Assembly (NCBI GenBank): GCA_964445765.1
Contig: CAYULD010000002.1
Location: 186,001 to 250,000, forward strand
Origin: JANPLD01 sp964445765
GTDB taxonomy: Bacteria; Pseudomonadota; Alphaproteobacteria; Rickettsiales; UBA8987
Direction: 5' to 3'
Length of the DNA stretch: 64,000 bases
In this document: positions 33,911 through 42,437 of the stretch, one piece after another
Layout of the letters: each line of letters opens with the position of its first letter
Numbering within the stretch: the first letter of the stretch is position 1
The notes under the pieces: generated by a model
Told to the model about the DNA's origin: nothing
Databases searched by the model: none
The model's input: only the letters and a program-made list of their open reading frames with translations
Position numbers and translations under genes: made by a program

Positions 33911-35536
33911 CTATTTTCTATTTTCCTTTGCGGATTTTACAAATTCTTTGAAAATTGGGTGAGGGGCAAAAGGCCTTGATTTTAACTCTGGATGAAATTG
34001 CACCGCAATAAAAAATGGGTGGTTTTTAAGCTCTACAATTTCAGGCAATTTACCATCAGGGGAAAGCCCTGAAAATATAAGCCCGCATTCTTCTAATTTA
34101 TCTTTATAATTAATATTAACTTCATAGCGATGTCTATGCCTTTCAGAAATTTCTTTATTGCCATAAATTTTATGAGCTAAACTACCATCTTTTATAATGC
34201 AATCATAAGCCCCTAAACGCATTGTTCCACCAAGATTTCCGCCAAGTGAGCGAGTTTCTTTCTCACCATCTTTTTGCCATTCGGTCATAAGCCCAATTAT
34301 TGGGTCTTTAGTGGGGGTAAATTCAGAGGAAGTTGCATCATTAATGCCAGCTAAATTTCTTGCAACTTCAATTACCGCCATTTGCATACCAAAACAAATA
34401 CCAAAATAAGGAATTTTATTTTCTCTAGCATATTTAATTGCTGAAATTTTGCCCTCTGAGCCTTCATTACCAAACGCACCCGGCACTAAAATCGCATTAA
34501 CATTTGCAAATTCATTCTTGATATTATCATCACTAAAAAGCCTAGAATTTACCCATTTTATTTTAACTTTAACATTATTTGCAATGCCAGCGTGGCAGAG
34601 GGCTTCTAATATAGATTTATAGGAATCCGCAAGTGAAGTATATTTTCCAACAATAGCAATGGTAACTTCACCATCTTTGGGGTTGCTAACTTTTGCAGAT
34701 ATTTCTTCCCAGATAGCTAAATTAGGTTTTGCTTGATAATCTAAACCGAATTTTTTTAGCACCTGCACATCAAGCCCTTGTTTATGATATTCTGAAGGAA
34801 CTTTGTAGATGCTATCAATATCTAGGGCTTCAATAACCCTTTCAGGTTTAAGGTTACAAAATAAAGCGATTTTTTGTTTATCAGATTGAGAAATTGGATA
34901 TTCCGTTCTGCATAATAAAATATCTGGTTGAATACCAATGCTTCTAAGCTCTTTTACTGAATGTTGGGTTGGCTTGGTTTTTAATTCTTTCGCCGCAGAG
35001 ATATATGGCACTAAAGTTAAATGCAGATAAAGAGAGTTTTCTTCACCAATTTCATTGCCAAGTTGCCTAATGGCTTCAAAAAATGGCAAGGCTTCAATAT
35101 CGCCAACTGTTCCACCAATTTCACAGATTAAGAAATCAACCCCTATAGTATCAGCTGTTATAAAATCTTTAATAAGATTAGTAACATGAGGGATAACCTG
35201 CACGGTTGCACCTAAATAATCCCCCCTTCTCTCTTTTGCTAGTAAGTTAGAATATATTCTGCCTGAAGTAACACTATCACTTTTTGTTGCACTAACATTT
35301 GTAAATCTTTCATAATGCCCTAAATCTAAATCCGTTTCGGCACCATCATCAGTAACAAAAACTTCACCATGTTGAATTGGGTTCATAGTGCCGGGATCAA
35401 CATTCAAATAAGGGTCTAGCTTTCGCAAGCGAACATTATATCCCCTTGATTGCAACAAAGCCCCAAGGCTTGCAGATGCAATACCCTTTCCAAGCGATGA
35501 AACCACGCCCCCTGTTATGAATATATATTTTGTCAT
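33911..35536 (-). CDS. pyrG: CTP synthase
   Basis: Makes CTP from UTP, ATP and glutamine. The N-terminal synthetase domain starts TKYIFITGGVVSSLGKG and has RLRKLDPYLNVDPGTMNP and the ICEIGGTVGDIE motif. The C-terminal class I glutaminase domain carries the oxyanion strand LVPGAFG, the nucleophile Cys in YFGICFGMQMAVIE, and the His-Glu pair in VQFHPELKSRP. I chose ATG at 35536 (541 residues); a GTG two codons upstream is possible. It is monocistronic. Confidence 0.97.
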   Translation of the reverse strand: MTKYIFITGGVVSSLGKGIASASLGALLQSRGYNVRLRKLDPYLNVDPGTMNPIQHGEVFVTDDGAETDLDLGHYERFTNVSATKSDSVTSGRIYSNLLAKERRGDYLGATVQVIPHVTNLIKDFITADTIGVDFLICEIGGTVGDIEALPFFEAIRQLGNEIGEENSLYLHLTLVPYISAAKELKTKPTQHSVKELRSIGIQPDILLCRTEYPISQSDKQKIALFCNLKPERVIEALDIDSIYKVPSEYHKQGLDVQVLKKFGLDYQAKPNLAIWEEISAKVSNPKDGEVTIAIVGKYTSLADSYKSILEALCHAGIANNVKVKIKWVNSRLFSDDNIKNEFANVNAILVPGAFGNEGSEGKISAIKYARENKIPYFGICFGMQMAVIEVARNLAGINDATSSEFTPTKDPIIGLMTEWQKDGEKETRSLGGNLGGTMRLGAYDCIIKDGSLAHKIYGNKEISERHRHRYEVNINYKDKLEECGLIFSGLSPDGKLPEIVELKNHPFFIAVQFHPELKSRPFAPHPIFKEFVKSAKENRK

Positions 35537-35604
35537 AGGCACAATAAAATGCTTACTTGATATATAGATTGCTCAAAAAGTGCAAGAGTAATAAGAGTTA
35601 TCTC

Positions 35605-36087
35605 TTACAATTCTTTATGCATTATTAGGGCATCAACAAGCCCTAGCTTTTTGTGTCTGAAGGCTTTGGGGCTAATTCCAATTATTTTGAAACCTAACGA
35701 TTTCCATAAATTTACCGCTGGAATATTAGTTGATACTACAAAATTAAATTGCATTGCTAAAAAACCCTTTTCTTTTGCTTTTTCCAAAGAATGCACCCCT
35801 AAAGCCTTGCCAACACCTTTACCTTGAAACTGAGGAGATATCATATAGCTTGCATTAGCAATATGATCACCAAGCCCAATACGATTTTTACGAATTGCAT
35901 AAAATCCAGCAATTTTATTATCTATTTCCGCAACAAAGCATTTATTCTTATCACCAGTAAAATATTCTATTGCTTCTGCCTCGGTTGTTTCTTCAGTAAA
36001 AACATATGTTTCACCTGATTTTATAACCTCTTGGAAGATTTTCCAAATCTCTTGCTTATCTTGTATTTTATACTCTCTTATTATCAC
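35605..36087 (-). CDS. GNAT-family N-acetyltransferase
   Basis: A 160-residue acetyl-CoA-dependent acyltransferase of the GNAT fold. The acetyl-CoA loop is MISPQFQGKGVGKALGVHSL (Q-x-x-G-x-G motif), preceded by the strand IAGFYAIRKN and followed by the late VVSTNIPAVNLWKSLGFKII, typical of motif B. The start is GTG (VIIREYKI). Substrate unknown; the sequence resembles generic cytoplasmic acetyltransferases and not RimI in particular. It starts ten bases after the redoxin gene stop, so the two are probably co-transcribed. Confidence 0.87.
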   Translation of the reverse strand: MIIREYKIQDKQEIWKIFQEVIKSGETYVFTEETTEAEAIEYFTGDKNKCFVAEIDNKIAGFYAIRKNRIGLGDHIANASYMISPQFQGKGVGKALGVHSLEKAKEKGFLAMQFNFVVSTNIPAVNLWKSLGFKIIGISPKAFRHKKLGLVDALIMHKEL

Positions 36088-36097
36088 TTTTATAACC

Positions 36098-36703
36098 CTA
36101 ATATTTCACTGAACAGCCATAAGGGGTGGTGATTTTATTATTAACTTCTTTGCCTTCTAGTAATTCATCTAAGGCCTTTGCGACATAGTTTTCAGCCTTA
36201 GTAACATCATTTTTACTAGCAGATGGAATATTATCAACCGCACCAGCATAAGCAATTATGCCTTCTTTATTAATTACAAAAAATTGTGGCGTTGAAGTTG
36301 CACGATAATTTTTACCAATTTCACCAAATTTATCCCTTATATAATGATTTGCAGAAAGCCCAGCACTTACAAACCAGCCTTTTGCATCAATATCATTTTT
36401 GAAATAGCCCTCTTTACCTTCTGCAGAAGAATTAATTGTAACCCAAATTATGCCTTTTTCGGTGTAGGTTTTTTGTAAATTTTGTATATTGTTAGTTTCA
36501 TAATGCTTTCTAACAAAAGGGCAAACAGGGTTATTCCACTCCAGAACGATAATATTTCCCTTCTTTTCTGATAGGTTAAATTCCTGACCATTAATATCTT
36601 TGGTTTTTATATCTGGGGCTTGCTCACCAACATTATAAGCATTCGCATTTGAGGTTAAAATTGTAACCAAAAAAACTATAAATATTTTATAAATCTTTTT
36701 CAT
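36098..36703 (-). CDS. Exported thioredoxin-fold redoxin (AhpC/TSA-like)
   Basis: A 201-residue exported protein: signal peptide (residues 1-22, ending SNANA), then a redoxin domain starting VGEQAPDIKTKDINGQEFNL. The reactive cysteine is in EWNNPVCPFVRKHYE, where a peroxiredoxin-like PxxC arrangement replaces the CxxC of thioredoxin. GYFKNDIDAKGWFVSAG and STPQFFVINKEG (cis-Pro) follow. A second Cys sits at the extreme C-terminus (PYGCSVKY). It probably reduces or scavenges in the periplasm; the exact substrate is unclear. Confidence 0.85.
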   Translation of the reverse strand: MKKIYKIFIVFLVTILTSNANAYNVGEQAPDIKTKDINGQEFNLSEKKGNIIVLEWNNPVCPFVRKHYETNNIQNLQKTYTEKGIIWVTINSSAEGKEGYFKNDIDAKGWFVSAGLSANHYIRDKFGEIGKNYRATSTPQFFVINKEGIIAYAGAVDNIPSASKNDVTKAENYVAKALDELLEGKEVNNKITTPYGCSVKY

Positions 36704-36710
36704 ATGTTAA

Positions 36711-36845
36711 TTTTAGGGGTTGGGGGTTTAGGGGTTTGTTATAGTATAAATTATATTTAGGTATGATATGTCATCCTGACCCTAGAGCGAAGCGAAGGGG
36801 AAGGATCTTTAGATGTTTCGCTAAGCTCAACATGACAGACCTTAT
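36711..36845. repeat. Intergenic element with 75-bp hairpin repeat (copy 1)
   Basis: A TTAGGGGTTGGGGG strip (36713-36740) is followed at 36768-36842 by a 75-base imperfect hairpin beginning ATGTCATCCTGACCCTAG and ending CTCAACATGACAGACCT. A near-identical copy lies at 48393-48466 and a diverged inverted copy at 39152-39220. Confidence 0.85.
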
Positions 36846-36922
36846 TATAAAATACTATATTATTTCAATTCTAACCTCACAAGCTGGGGAAGAATTTAGA
36901 GGGGGCAACAACTTACCACTTG

Positions 36923-37624
36923 CTACTCGCTGCCACTCAACTCATCAAGTTTTTGTTGATAAAATTGCTCACCAATAGTTATTTTTTCTCTATTTTGAGA
37001 TTCACGCCAATTATTTGTATCTCTAAGTGAGTAAATACAACCGCAATATTCTTGCTTGTAAAAACTCTCCCTTTTTGCAATATCATACATTCTAGCACCA
37101 CCACCTTCTTTACGCCAGTTATATGTCCAATATTTAACATCACCTACAAGTTCAGCGGCTCTGATACCACAATCATTTATTTGCTCCATATTCTTCCAGC
37201 GGGAAATGCCAAGTGAGCTTGTGTAGACCTTAAAACCTTTTTCTTTTGCATATTCAGCGGATTTTACAAATCGCATATCAAAACACATTGTGCATCTTTT
37301 GCCCCTTTCAGGCTCATATTCCATACCTTTGGCTTTAGAAAACCAATTTTGCACATCATAATCTGCGTCAATAAATTCAATGCCTAATTTATCGGCATAT
37401 CTTTTATTTTCATTCTTGCGAATCTCATATTCTTTTAATGGGTGAATATTGGGGTTATAAAAATAGATGGTTAAATCAAGCCCTGCCTTAACCATAGCTT
37501 CAATAACCTCACCGCTACAAGGGGCACAACAAGAATGAAGAAGAATTTTATTTTCACCCTCTGGCACTTCAAGCTCAATATCAGGGCGACTATCAAGAAT
37601 ATTCTGTGGAATGTTAATTTTCAT
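36923..37624 (-). CDS. queH: Epoxyqueuosine reductase QueH
   Basis: Performs the last step of queuosine tRNA modification, reducing epoxyqueuosine to queuosine; QueH is the non-orthologous alternative to QueG. The 233 residues show the family cysteines: HSCCAPCSGEVIEAM near the start, RGKRCTMCFDMR in the middle, and KQEYCGCIYSL near the end, with FYNPNIHPLKEYEIR between. It overlaps the upstream membrane-protein gene by 11 bases. Queuosine modifies tRNAs with GUN anticodons at position 34. Confidence 0.94.
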   Translation of the reverse strand: MKINIPQNILDSRPDIELEVPEGENKILLHSCCAPCSGEVIEAMVKAGLDLTIYFYNPNIHPLKEYEIRKNENKRYADKLGIEFIDADYDVQNWFSKAKGMEYEPERGKRCTMCFDMRFVKSAEYAKEKGFKVYTSSLGISRWKNMEQINDCGIRAAELVGDVKYWTYNWRKEGGGARMYDIAKRESFYKQEYCGCIYSLRDTNNWRESQNREKITIGEQFYQQKLDELSGSE

Positions 37625-38570
37625 CTTCTTTTTCCTCTTCTTCTTTCTCTAGAATATTATTTGCTTTGCGATAATCAAAAAATTTTAGCTGAAAATTATC
37701 TAATTTATTAATAAATAAATATGGTATAAAGCCAATTAATGCAATAGTGCTATAAGCAATATAAAATAAAAAGGAGGCCGCAACGCCAATATCCTTATCC
37801 AACTGCATAATGCCTGCAAAGCTAATATAAGTAAATTCTCTAATACCAAGCCCACCAATAGAAATTGGAATAATCGCAAAGATATTTGCAATTAAGAATA
37901 TAACTACATATCCAAGTAAGCTGGTTATAGTTTCGCCACCGAATGATTCTAAAATTGCAATAATGGCAAGCAAGTAAAATAACTGCACGATAAATGAAAA
38001 TCTAGAAGCACCAACTTGCACCCTTAAAGGCTCTTTCAGCAATATTTTGGCAAGATATGAATATGAAGGCAGTAAAATTATAAAGCCAATTATTATAATC
38101 TGCGTGATATAAGGAATATTAATATGACCTTTATAAAAATAAGCAAAAACTAGCAAGAAAAGCACCAAGAAGAATAGGCCACTCGCCCTGCCCCTTATGG
38201 TTGCTAATATTGATTGTTGCCAAGGAAAACGAAATTTTTTCTGAAAATAATAGGCTTTATAACCATCACCGCCAATACCGCCCGGTAAAACCACATTAAA
38301 CATTGTGCCAATAAAATAAAAACAGATTGCATAAAAGGCGTTAAAATTCATTCCAGCAACTTGGTAATAATATCTCATTCTATAGCCACCAAAAACTTGA
38401 GCAATAAATATGCTAAGTAATGCAATTATAATATAATTTACCTCAATATTTTTGAGTAAATTATCAAGTTTATCAAAATCTAGCTTGGTAACTACAAGAT
38501 ATATCAAAAGGGAACTCAAAAATAATTTGAGGAAATTTATGTATAATTTTTTCTTCTTTTTTGAGTTCAC
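37614..38570 (-). CDS. Lysylphosphatidylglycerol-synthase-type membrane protein (UPF0104)
   Basis: A 318-residue integral membrane protein with about eight helices, matching the flippase-like transmembrane part of MprF/LPG synthase. Marks include YYQVAGMNFNAFYAICFYFI, then the VVLPGGIGGDGYKAYYF block and PISIGGLGIREFTYI, which are the two glycine-rich signatures of the family. It lacks the soluble aminoacyl-transferase half, so it is not by itself a lysyl-PG synthase; such proteins may flip lipids or modify hopanoids. Start is GTG. The C-terminus is a highly acidic Glu-rich tail. It overlaps queH. Confidence 0.85.
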   Translation of the reverse strand: MNSKKKKKLYINFLKLFLSSLLIYLVVTKLDFDKLDNLLKNIEVNYIIIALLSIFIAQVFGGYRMRYYYQVAGMNFNAFYAICFYFIGTMFNVVLPGGIGGDGYKAYYFQKKFRFPWQQSILATIRGRASGLFFLVLFLLVFAYFYKGHINIPYITQIIIIGFIILLPSYSYLAKILLKEPLRVQVGASRFSFIVQLFYLLAIIAILESFGGETITSLLGYVVIFLIANIFAIIPISIGGLGIREFTYISFAGIMQLDKDIGVAASFLFYIAYSTIALIGFIPYLFINKLDNFQLKFFDYRKANNILEKEEEEKEDEN

Positions 38571-38590
38571 CTTAATGTGAGAAATATAAA

Positions 38591-39112
38591 TTAGGCTCTT
38601 TTAATGCCATTTGAAATCATCTCTTCGGCTTTATCTTTGCCTTCAAAGCCAGTAACTTTAACAAATTTGCCCTTTTCTAAATCTTTGTATCTTTCAAAGA
38701 AATGCTTAATTTGGTTGATTAAAGTTTCAGGTAAATCTTGGTAAGAATTTATATCATCATAAAGGCCAGTTAATTTATTGTGAGGCACTGCTACAATTTT
38801 CTCATCTTCACCTTTTTCATCTTCCATTTTTAGAACGCCAACTGGTCTGCATCTTATAACGCAACCTGGAACAAGCTGATAAGGTGCAACCACTAGTACA
38901 TCTACAGGGTCGCCATCACCTGAAAGAGTATTTGGAATAAAACCATAATTGCACGGATAAAACATTGGCGTTGAAAGAAATCTATCAACGGTAATAAAGC
39001 CAGAATCTTTGTCAAATTCATATTTTACTGGCGCAGAATTCGCAGGAACTTCAATAACCACATTCACATCAAATGGTGGGTTTTTACCAGCTGAGATTTT
39101 TTCTATATTCAT
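38591..39112 (-). CDS. ppa: Inorganic pyrophosphatase
   Basis: Soluble family I pyrophosphatase that hydrolyses PPi and so drives biosynthetic reactions. The 173 residues fit the bacterial hexameric enzyme. They include VVIEVPANSAPVKYEFDKDS, FYPCNYGFIPNTLSGDGDPV and DVLVVAPYQLVPGCVIRCRP, with the metal-binding DGDPVDVLV aspartates. DEKIVAVPHNKL follows. It is separated from the large ankyrin gene by a diverged repeat copy and starts just before the membrane-protein gene. Confidence 0.96.
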   Translation of the reverse strand: MNIEKISAGKNPPFDVNVVIEVPANSAPVKYEFDKDSGFITVDRFLSTPMFYPCNYGFIPNTLSGDGDPVDVLVVAPYQLVPGCVIRCRPVGVLKMEDEKGEDEKIVAVPHNKLTGLYDDINSYQDLPETLINQIKHFFERYKDLEKGKFVKVTGFEGKDKAEEMISNGIKRA

Positions 39113-39151
39113 AATTTTTATTTTTTAGTTTATAAATTTTATTGGGTGAAT

Positions 39152-39220
39152 TCATAATGAGAAAAGCGAAACATCTAAACTGAATAGAATAGATTCTTCA
39201 CTAAGCTCAGAATGAGAAAT
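39152..39220 (-). repeat. Diverged inverted copy of the 75-bp hairpin repeat
   Basis: AAGCGAAACATCTAAA and CTAAGCTCAGAATGAGA match, in inverted orientation and with substitutions, parts of the repeat at 36768-36842 and 48393-48466. It forms a hairpin between ppa and the ankyrin/SPOR gene and may help end transcription. Confidence 0.55.
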
Positions 39221-39239
39221 TAAGTAAACACTCAAAATA

Positions 39240-42200
39240 TTATTTCAGGGTAACCCTACATTTTATGTTTGGTGCTGTCATTTCATCACAAACAATTTTA
39301 CCATCACCACCATTAAATAATGGACCAACTTGTAATAAATATATGTTATTATCTGGGCTTTGAACAATTTTATAATCAACATTAAATTTATTAGAATAAG
39401 TTTGGAAGAATTTTCTTGTTTCATCTTCGCTTACAAATTCACCAATCATTGAATAAACTTTTTTACTTTCAACAATACTGAAATCTCTAATAGCTGGGGA
39501 ATCAATTTTTTGATCAACAAGTGCTTGGCAAGAAGCCTCTGAGCTGGAATAAACCTCGCAAACTTTATTGGCTGAAACTTCATCTTCCAATTTGCCAACT
39601 GCTAACATAAATTTATTTGATGACGCTGATTGCACAATTTTATAATTATATAAAAGCCCAAGCCTTAGTGAGATTTTGTTGAAATATTCAACCGCTTGCT
39701 GCGCTGAATCAAAAATCCCAATAACAGCGTGTGTGCCTGATAAATCATTATCACTGGCAGCTGCTGAATAATCATAAGTTGCATTATTATTCTGATTGCT
39801 ATTAGAAGCAGAATTTAAGTTGGGCTCTTCAATTTTTGAAAGCTCTGGAATGTTATTTTGATTATCACTTGAAGGGTTCGCCTCAATTTTTTCTTGCGGT
39901 AATTTTGGAGCTTCTTCTGGGTTTTTAGAAGGTGCTGGAATTTCATCTTCGTTAGCAAAAACTTCATCTGGCATTGGAGGCTCTGGGATATTTTCAGATT
40001 CAGATAAAATCGCATCAAGCTCTGGCATAGTTTCTTCTGCAACTTCTACATTTGGCACTTTTTTATTTTCAGCGTAAGAAACATCTGCTTGCCAATTTTG
40101 TTCTTGGTTTTCAACTTCTTTTACTGGCTCAACTGATATTCTAACTTCTTCAGTTTTTGCTTTTGTTTCTAGAATATCTTGCCCTAAATTATCACGAGAA
40201 GCATAAGAATTTATAGGCTTTTCAACCTTTCTAACTGGTGAAATTACAGGGGCATTTTGTTGAATAATTCTTGAATAAACTTGCCCTTTTCTTTCTTCAG
40301 GTATAGCACGCCAAAACTGAATAGATTTTGGGCCCCTTGCGAAATTGCCTTGAACTGTTGGATATTCACTCCTCTCAAAATCTGTATTTTGCCTATAAGA
40401 AGCTTGAGGGCTTGCAGTTTGAATGGGCATTCTGCCCGCCATAGATTTTGGGATATTAATATTAGAATTATTGTTGAAATTGCCATTATAATTGCTGTTA
40501 TAATCTGGCACTTGTCTATTTATTGCATTATCAGCTCCGTAGTTAATATCAGCAGATGGTGCTAAATTTGGGGTAGCTCTATTAGAAATTTCAAGATTTC
40601 TAACCCTTTTTGCTTCTAAATCATCTAAGTTATATGAAACATCATATGAGCCATCATTATTATAAAAAGTTTGGATATTAGAAGCTAACTGATTTCTATC
40701 AAAATTATTATCCCTTGGCAGGTTGTTAAATTCAGAAGGTAAGATATTCTGCCCACTTGCTGGCTCACTTAAAATTTGGTTAGCCGTTTCATCAATTAGA
40801 TTATTACTATTTAACTGCTCTGCATTTTGCCAATTAACATTGCTTGCAACTGGCCTTCTTTCCATTACTTCCCCATCTATTTGAACTTCTGCCACAGGAA
40901 CTGCTTTCATTTGATTATAAACTGGGGCAGCGGGTGCTTCAAAGAGATTTTCTTGGATATCGTTTTTGTTATAATTTTGCGTATATTGGGGTCTATAATT
41001 ATTATTTAATATAGAAGTTCTTCTTCTTTCTTCTGGCGACATAAGAGATCTTGGAAGACCAACCATATCATAATATTCTTTTCTAACTGAGCTGTAGTCA
41101 TTTGTATCATAATTTCTAGCAGATGGATATGTTTTTGGTGTGATATCTCTTTGATATTTAGATTCTTTTATAAAACCTTTATCGTTAATTCTAACAACCT
41201 GCAATGATGAAACTGGCATTGTAAATAACCCAGAAGCTGGCTTATATTTTTGATAATTAAACTCAGGAACATTAATATTTCCGGTTGTTTCAGAAAATTT
41301 TGGTGAATCATAATTAGTAGTTTCAAAAACTTGTTTTCTAGCAATTTCAGTATATGCAAAACTCGCAGGTTTTGAGTAATCTTGCTGAATAGGCTGTTGG
41401 GGGGCTGTGTTATTAAACTGCTCTTGCGGTGGCATATTTACTGGGTAAAAACCAATTTGAACTTCTTTATCAGAAAATACTTCCTCATTAATATTTCTAT
41501 CCATTTGATTATTTTGAGGCAGGTTTTGATTAACTATGGCTTGTCTTTGCTCTTGTAATTTATTATTCAAGTATTCTTGTTTTGCCTGATTATTTTCTAA
41601 ATTATTATTGGCTTCTAAAGCTAGATTTTCTTTTGCTAAATCATCAAGTAATAAATTCTGCTGAGATTCTAAATTATTAGCTTGTGGAGTTATATTTCCG
41701 CCCATTTTAGCACGCTCAGAATTTGGTAAAACCACCGCTGGAATCTCATAAGAATTATTACCATTTGCTAAATCTATCACCCTTGGTGCTGATGGTGGGA
41801 TTGCTTGGGTAACGCCTAAATTATCCGCTGATGTTGGGGATATAAGATTATCAAAACTCTCTTCCACCTGCACTGGCTGTAATTGGCTTTTATTTTCTTG
41901 CTGAATATATTCTTTATTAGCAAGGCTATTATTTATTAGTGGGTCTGTTAACTCAGAAGAATTTTGAAAGTTGCCAGATAAAGCATTTATAACCGCCTCA
42001 TTTCTAGAGGCAGAAGCCTTGTTAATTGAACTATAACCCTCATTATCTTTTATATTTGGATTAGCACCCGCTTGAATAAGTTTTGCTACAACTTCAGTGT
42101 TACCTTGCCTTGTTGCAATATGAAGCGGGGTTGCGCCCCCTAAATCTTGGGCGTTTAGATCTGCACCGCTTGCAATTAAAATATCTGCAATATTACCATA

Positions 42201-42422
42201 ATTATTAAATGCTGCCCTATGTAATGCGGTGGTTTTGAATCTTCCGGTTGAATTTGGATCAGCACCTTGTTGCAGTAGAAGCCTAACTATTGAAGCATTA
42301 TTATTTTCAACTGCATCAATTAATTGGTTTTCAAAGCTCAGTTTTTGCTCCTGCGTAATGCCGTTTAAGGGCAAAAGCAAAGCAAAAGCAAAAAATATTA
42401 CTTTGAAAAATCTATTAACCAC
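39240..42422 (-). CDS. Exported ankyrin-repeat protein with Asn/Gln-rich middle and SPOR-like C-terminus
   Basis: A 1060-residue protein with three parts. A signal peptide (residues 1-22, FFKVIFFAFALLLPLNGITQ) is followed by about four ankyrin repeats (residues 27-150: NNASIVRLLLQQGADPNSTG, TALHRAAFNNYGNIADILIA, ATPLHIATRQGNTEVVAKLI). A long low-complexity middle follows, rich in Asn, Gln and Pro (about 150-880). The C-terminal 170 residues form two SPOR-like repeats (GIFDSAQQAVEYFNKISLRL with MLAVGKLEDEVSANKVCEV, then GEFVSEDETRKFFQTYSNKF with YLLQVGPLFNGGDGKIVCDE). It therefore faces the periplasm and may bind peptidoglycan. The start is GTG, forced by the signal peptide. It follows thrC by 15 bases. 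Confidence 0.82.
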   Translation of the reverse strand: MVNRFFKVIFFAFALLLPLNGITQEQKLSFENQLIDAVENNNASIVRLLLQQGADPNSTGRFKTTALHRAAFNNYGNIADILIASGADLNAQDLGGATPLHIATRQGNTEVVAKLIQAGANPNIKDNEGYSSINKASASRNEAVINALSGNFQNSSELTDPLINNSLANKEYIQQENKSQLQPVQVEESFDNLISPTSADNLGVTQAIPPSAPRVIDLANGNNSYEIPAVVLPNSERAKMGGNITPQANNLESQQNLLLDDLAKENLALEANNNLENNQAKQEYLNNKLQEQRQAIVNQNLPQNNQMDRNINEEVFSDKEVQIGFYPVNMPPQEQFNNTAPQQPIQQDYSKPASFAYTEIARKQVFETTNYDSPKFSETTGNINVPEFNYQKYKPASGLFTMPVSSLQVVRINDKGFIKESKYQRDITPKTYPSARNYDTNDYSSVRKEYYDMVGLPRSLMSPEERRRTSILNNNYRPQYTQNYNKNDIQENLFEAPAAPVYNQMKAVPVAEVQIDGEVMERRPVASNVNWQNAEQLNSNNLIDETANQILSEPASGQNILPSEFNNLPRDNNFDRNQLASNIQTFYNNDGSYDVSYNLDDLEAKRVRNLEISNRATPNLAPSADINYGADNAINRQVPDYNSNYNGNFNNNSNINIPKSMAGRMPIQTASPQASYRQNTDFERSEYPTVQGNFARGPKSIQFWRAIPEERKGQVYSRIIQQNAPVISPVRKVEKPINSYASRDNLGQDILETKAKTEEVRISVEPVKEVENQEQNWQADVSYAENKKVPNVEVAEETMPELDAILSESENIPEPPMPDEVFANEDEIPAPSKNPEEAPKLPQEKIEANPSSDNQNNIPELSKIEEPNLNSASNSNQNNNATYDYSAAASDNDLSGTHAVIGIFDSAQQAVEYFNKISLRLGLLYNYKIVQSASSNKFMLAVGKLEDEVSANKVCEVYSSSEASCQALVDQKIDSPAIRDFSIVESKKVYSMIGEFVSEDETRKFFQTYSNKFNVDYKIVQSPDNNIYLLQVGPLFNGGDGKIVCDEMTAPNIKCRVTLK

Positions 42423-42437
42423 AATTAAAAATAAAAA

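Noticed and set aside
40281..40565. Antisense open frames within the ankyrin/SPOR gene
   Set aside because: They arise from the biased Asn/Gln-rich codons of the long low-complexity region and show no domain or start signal.
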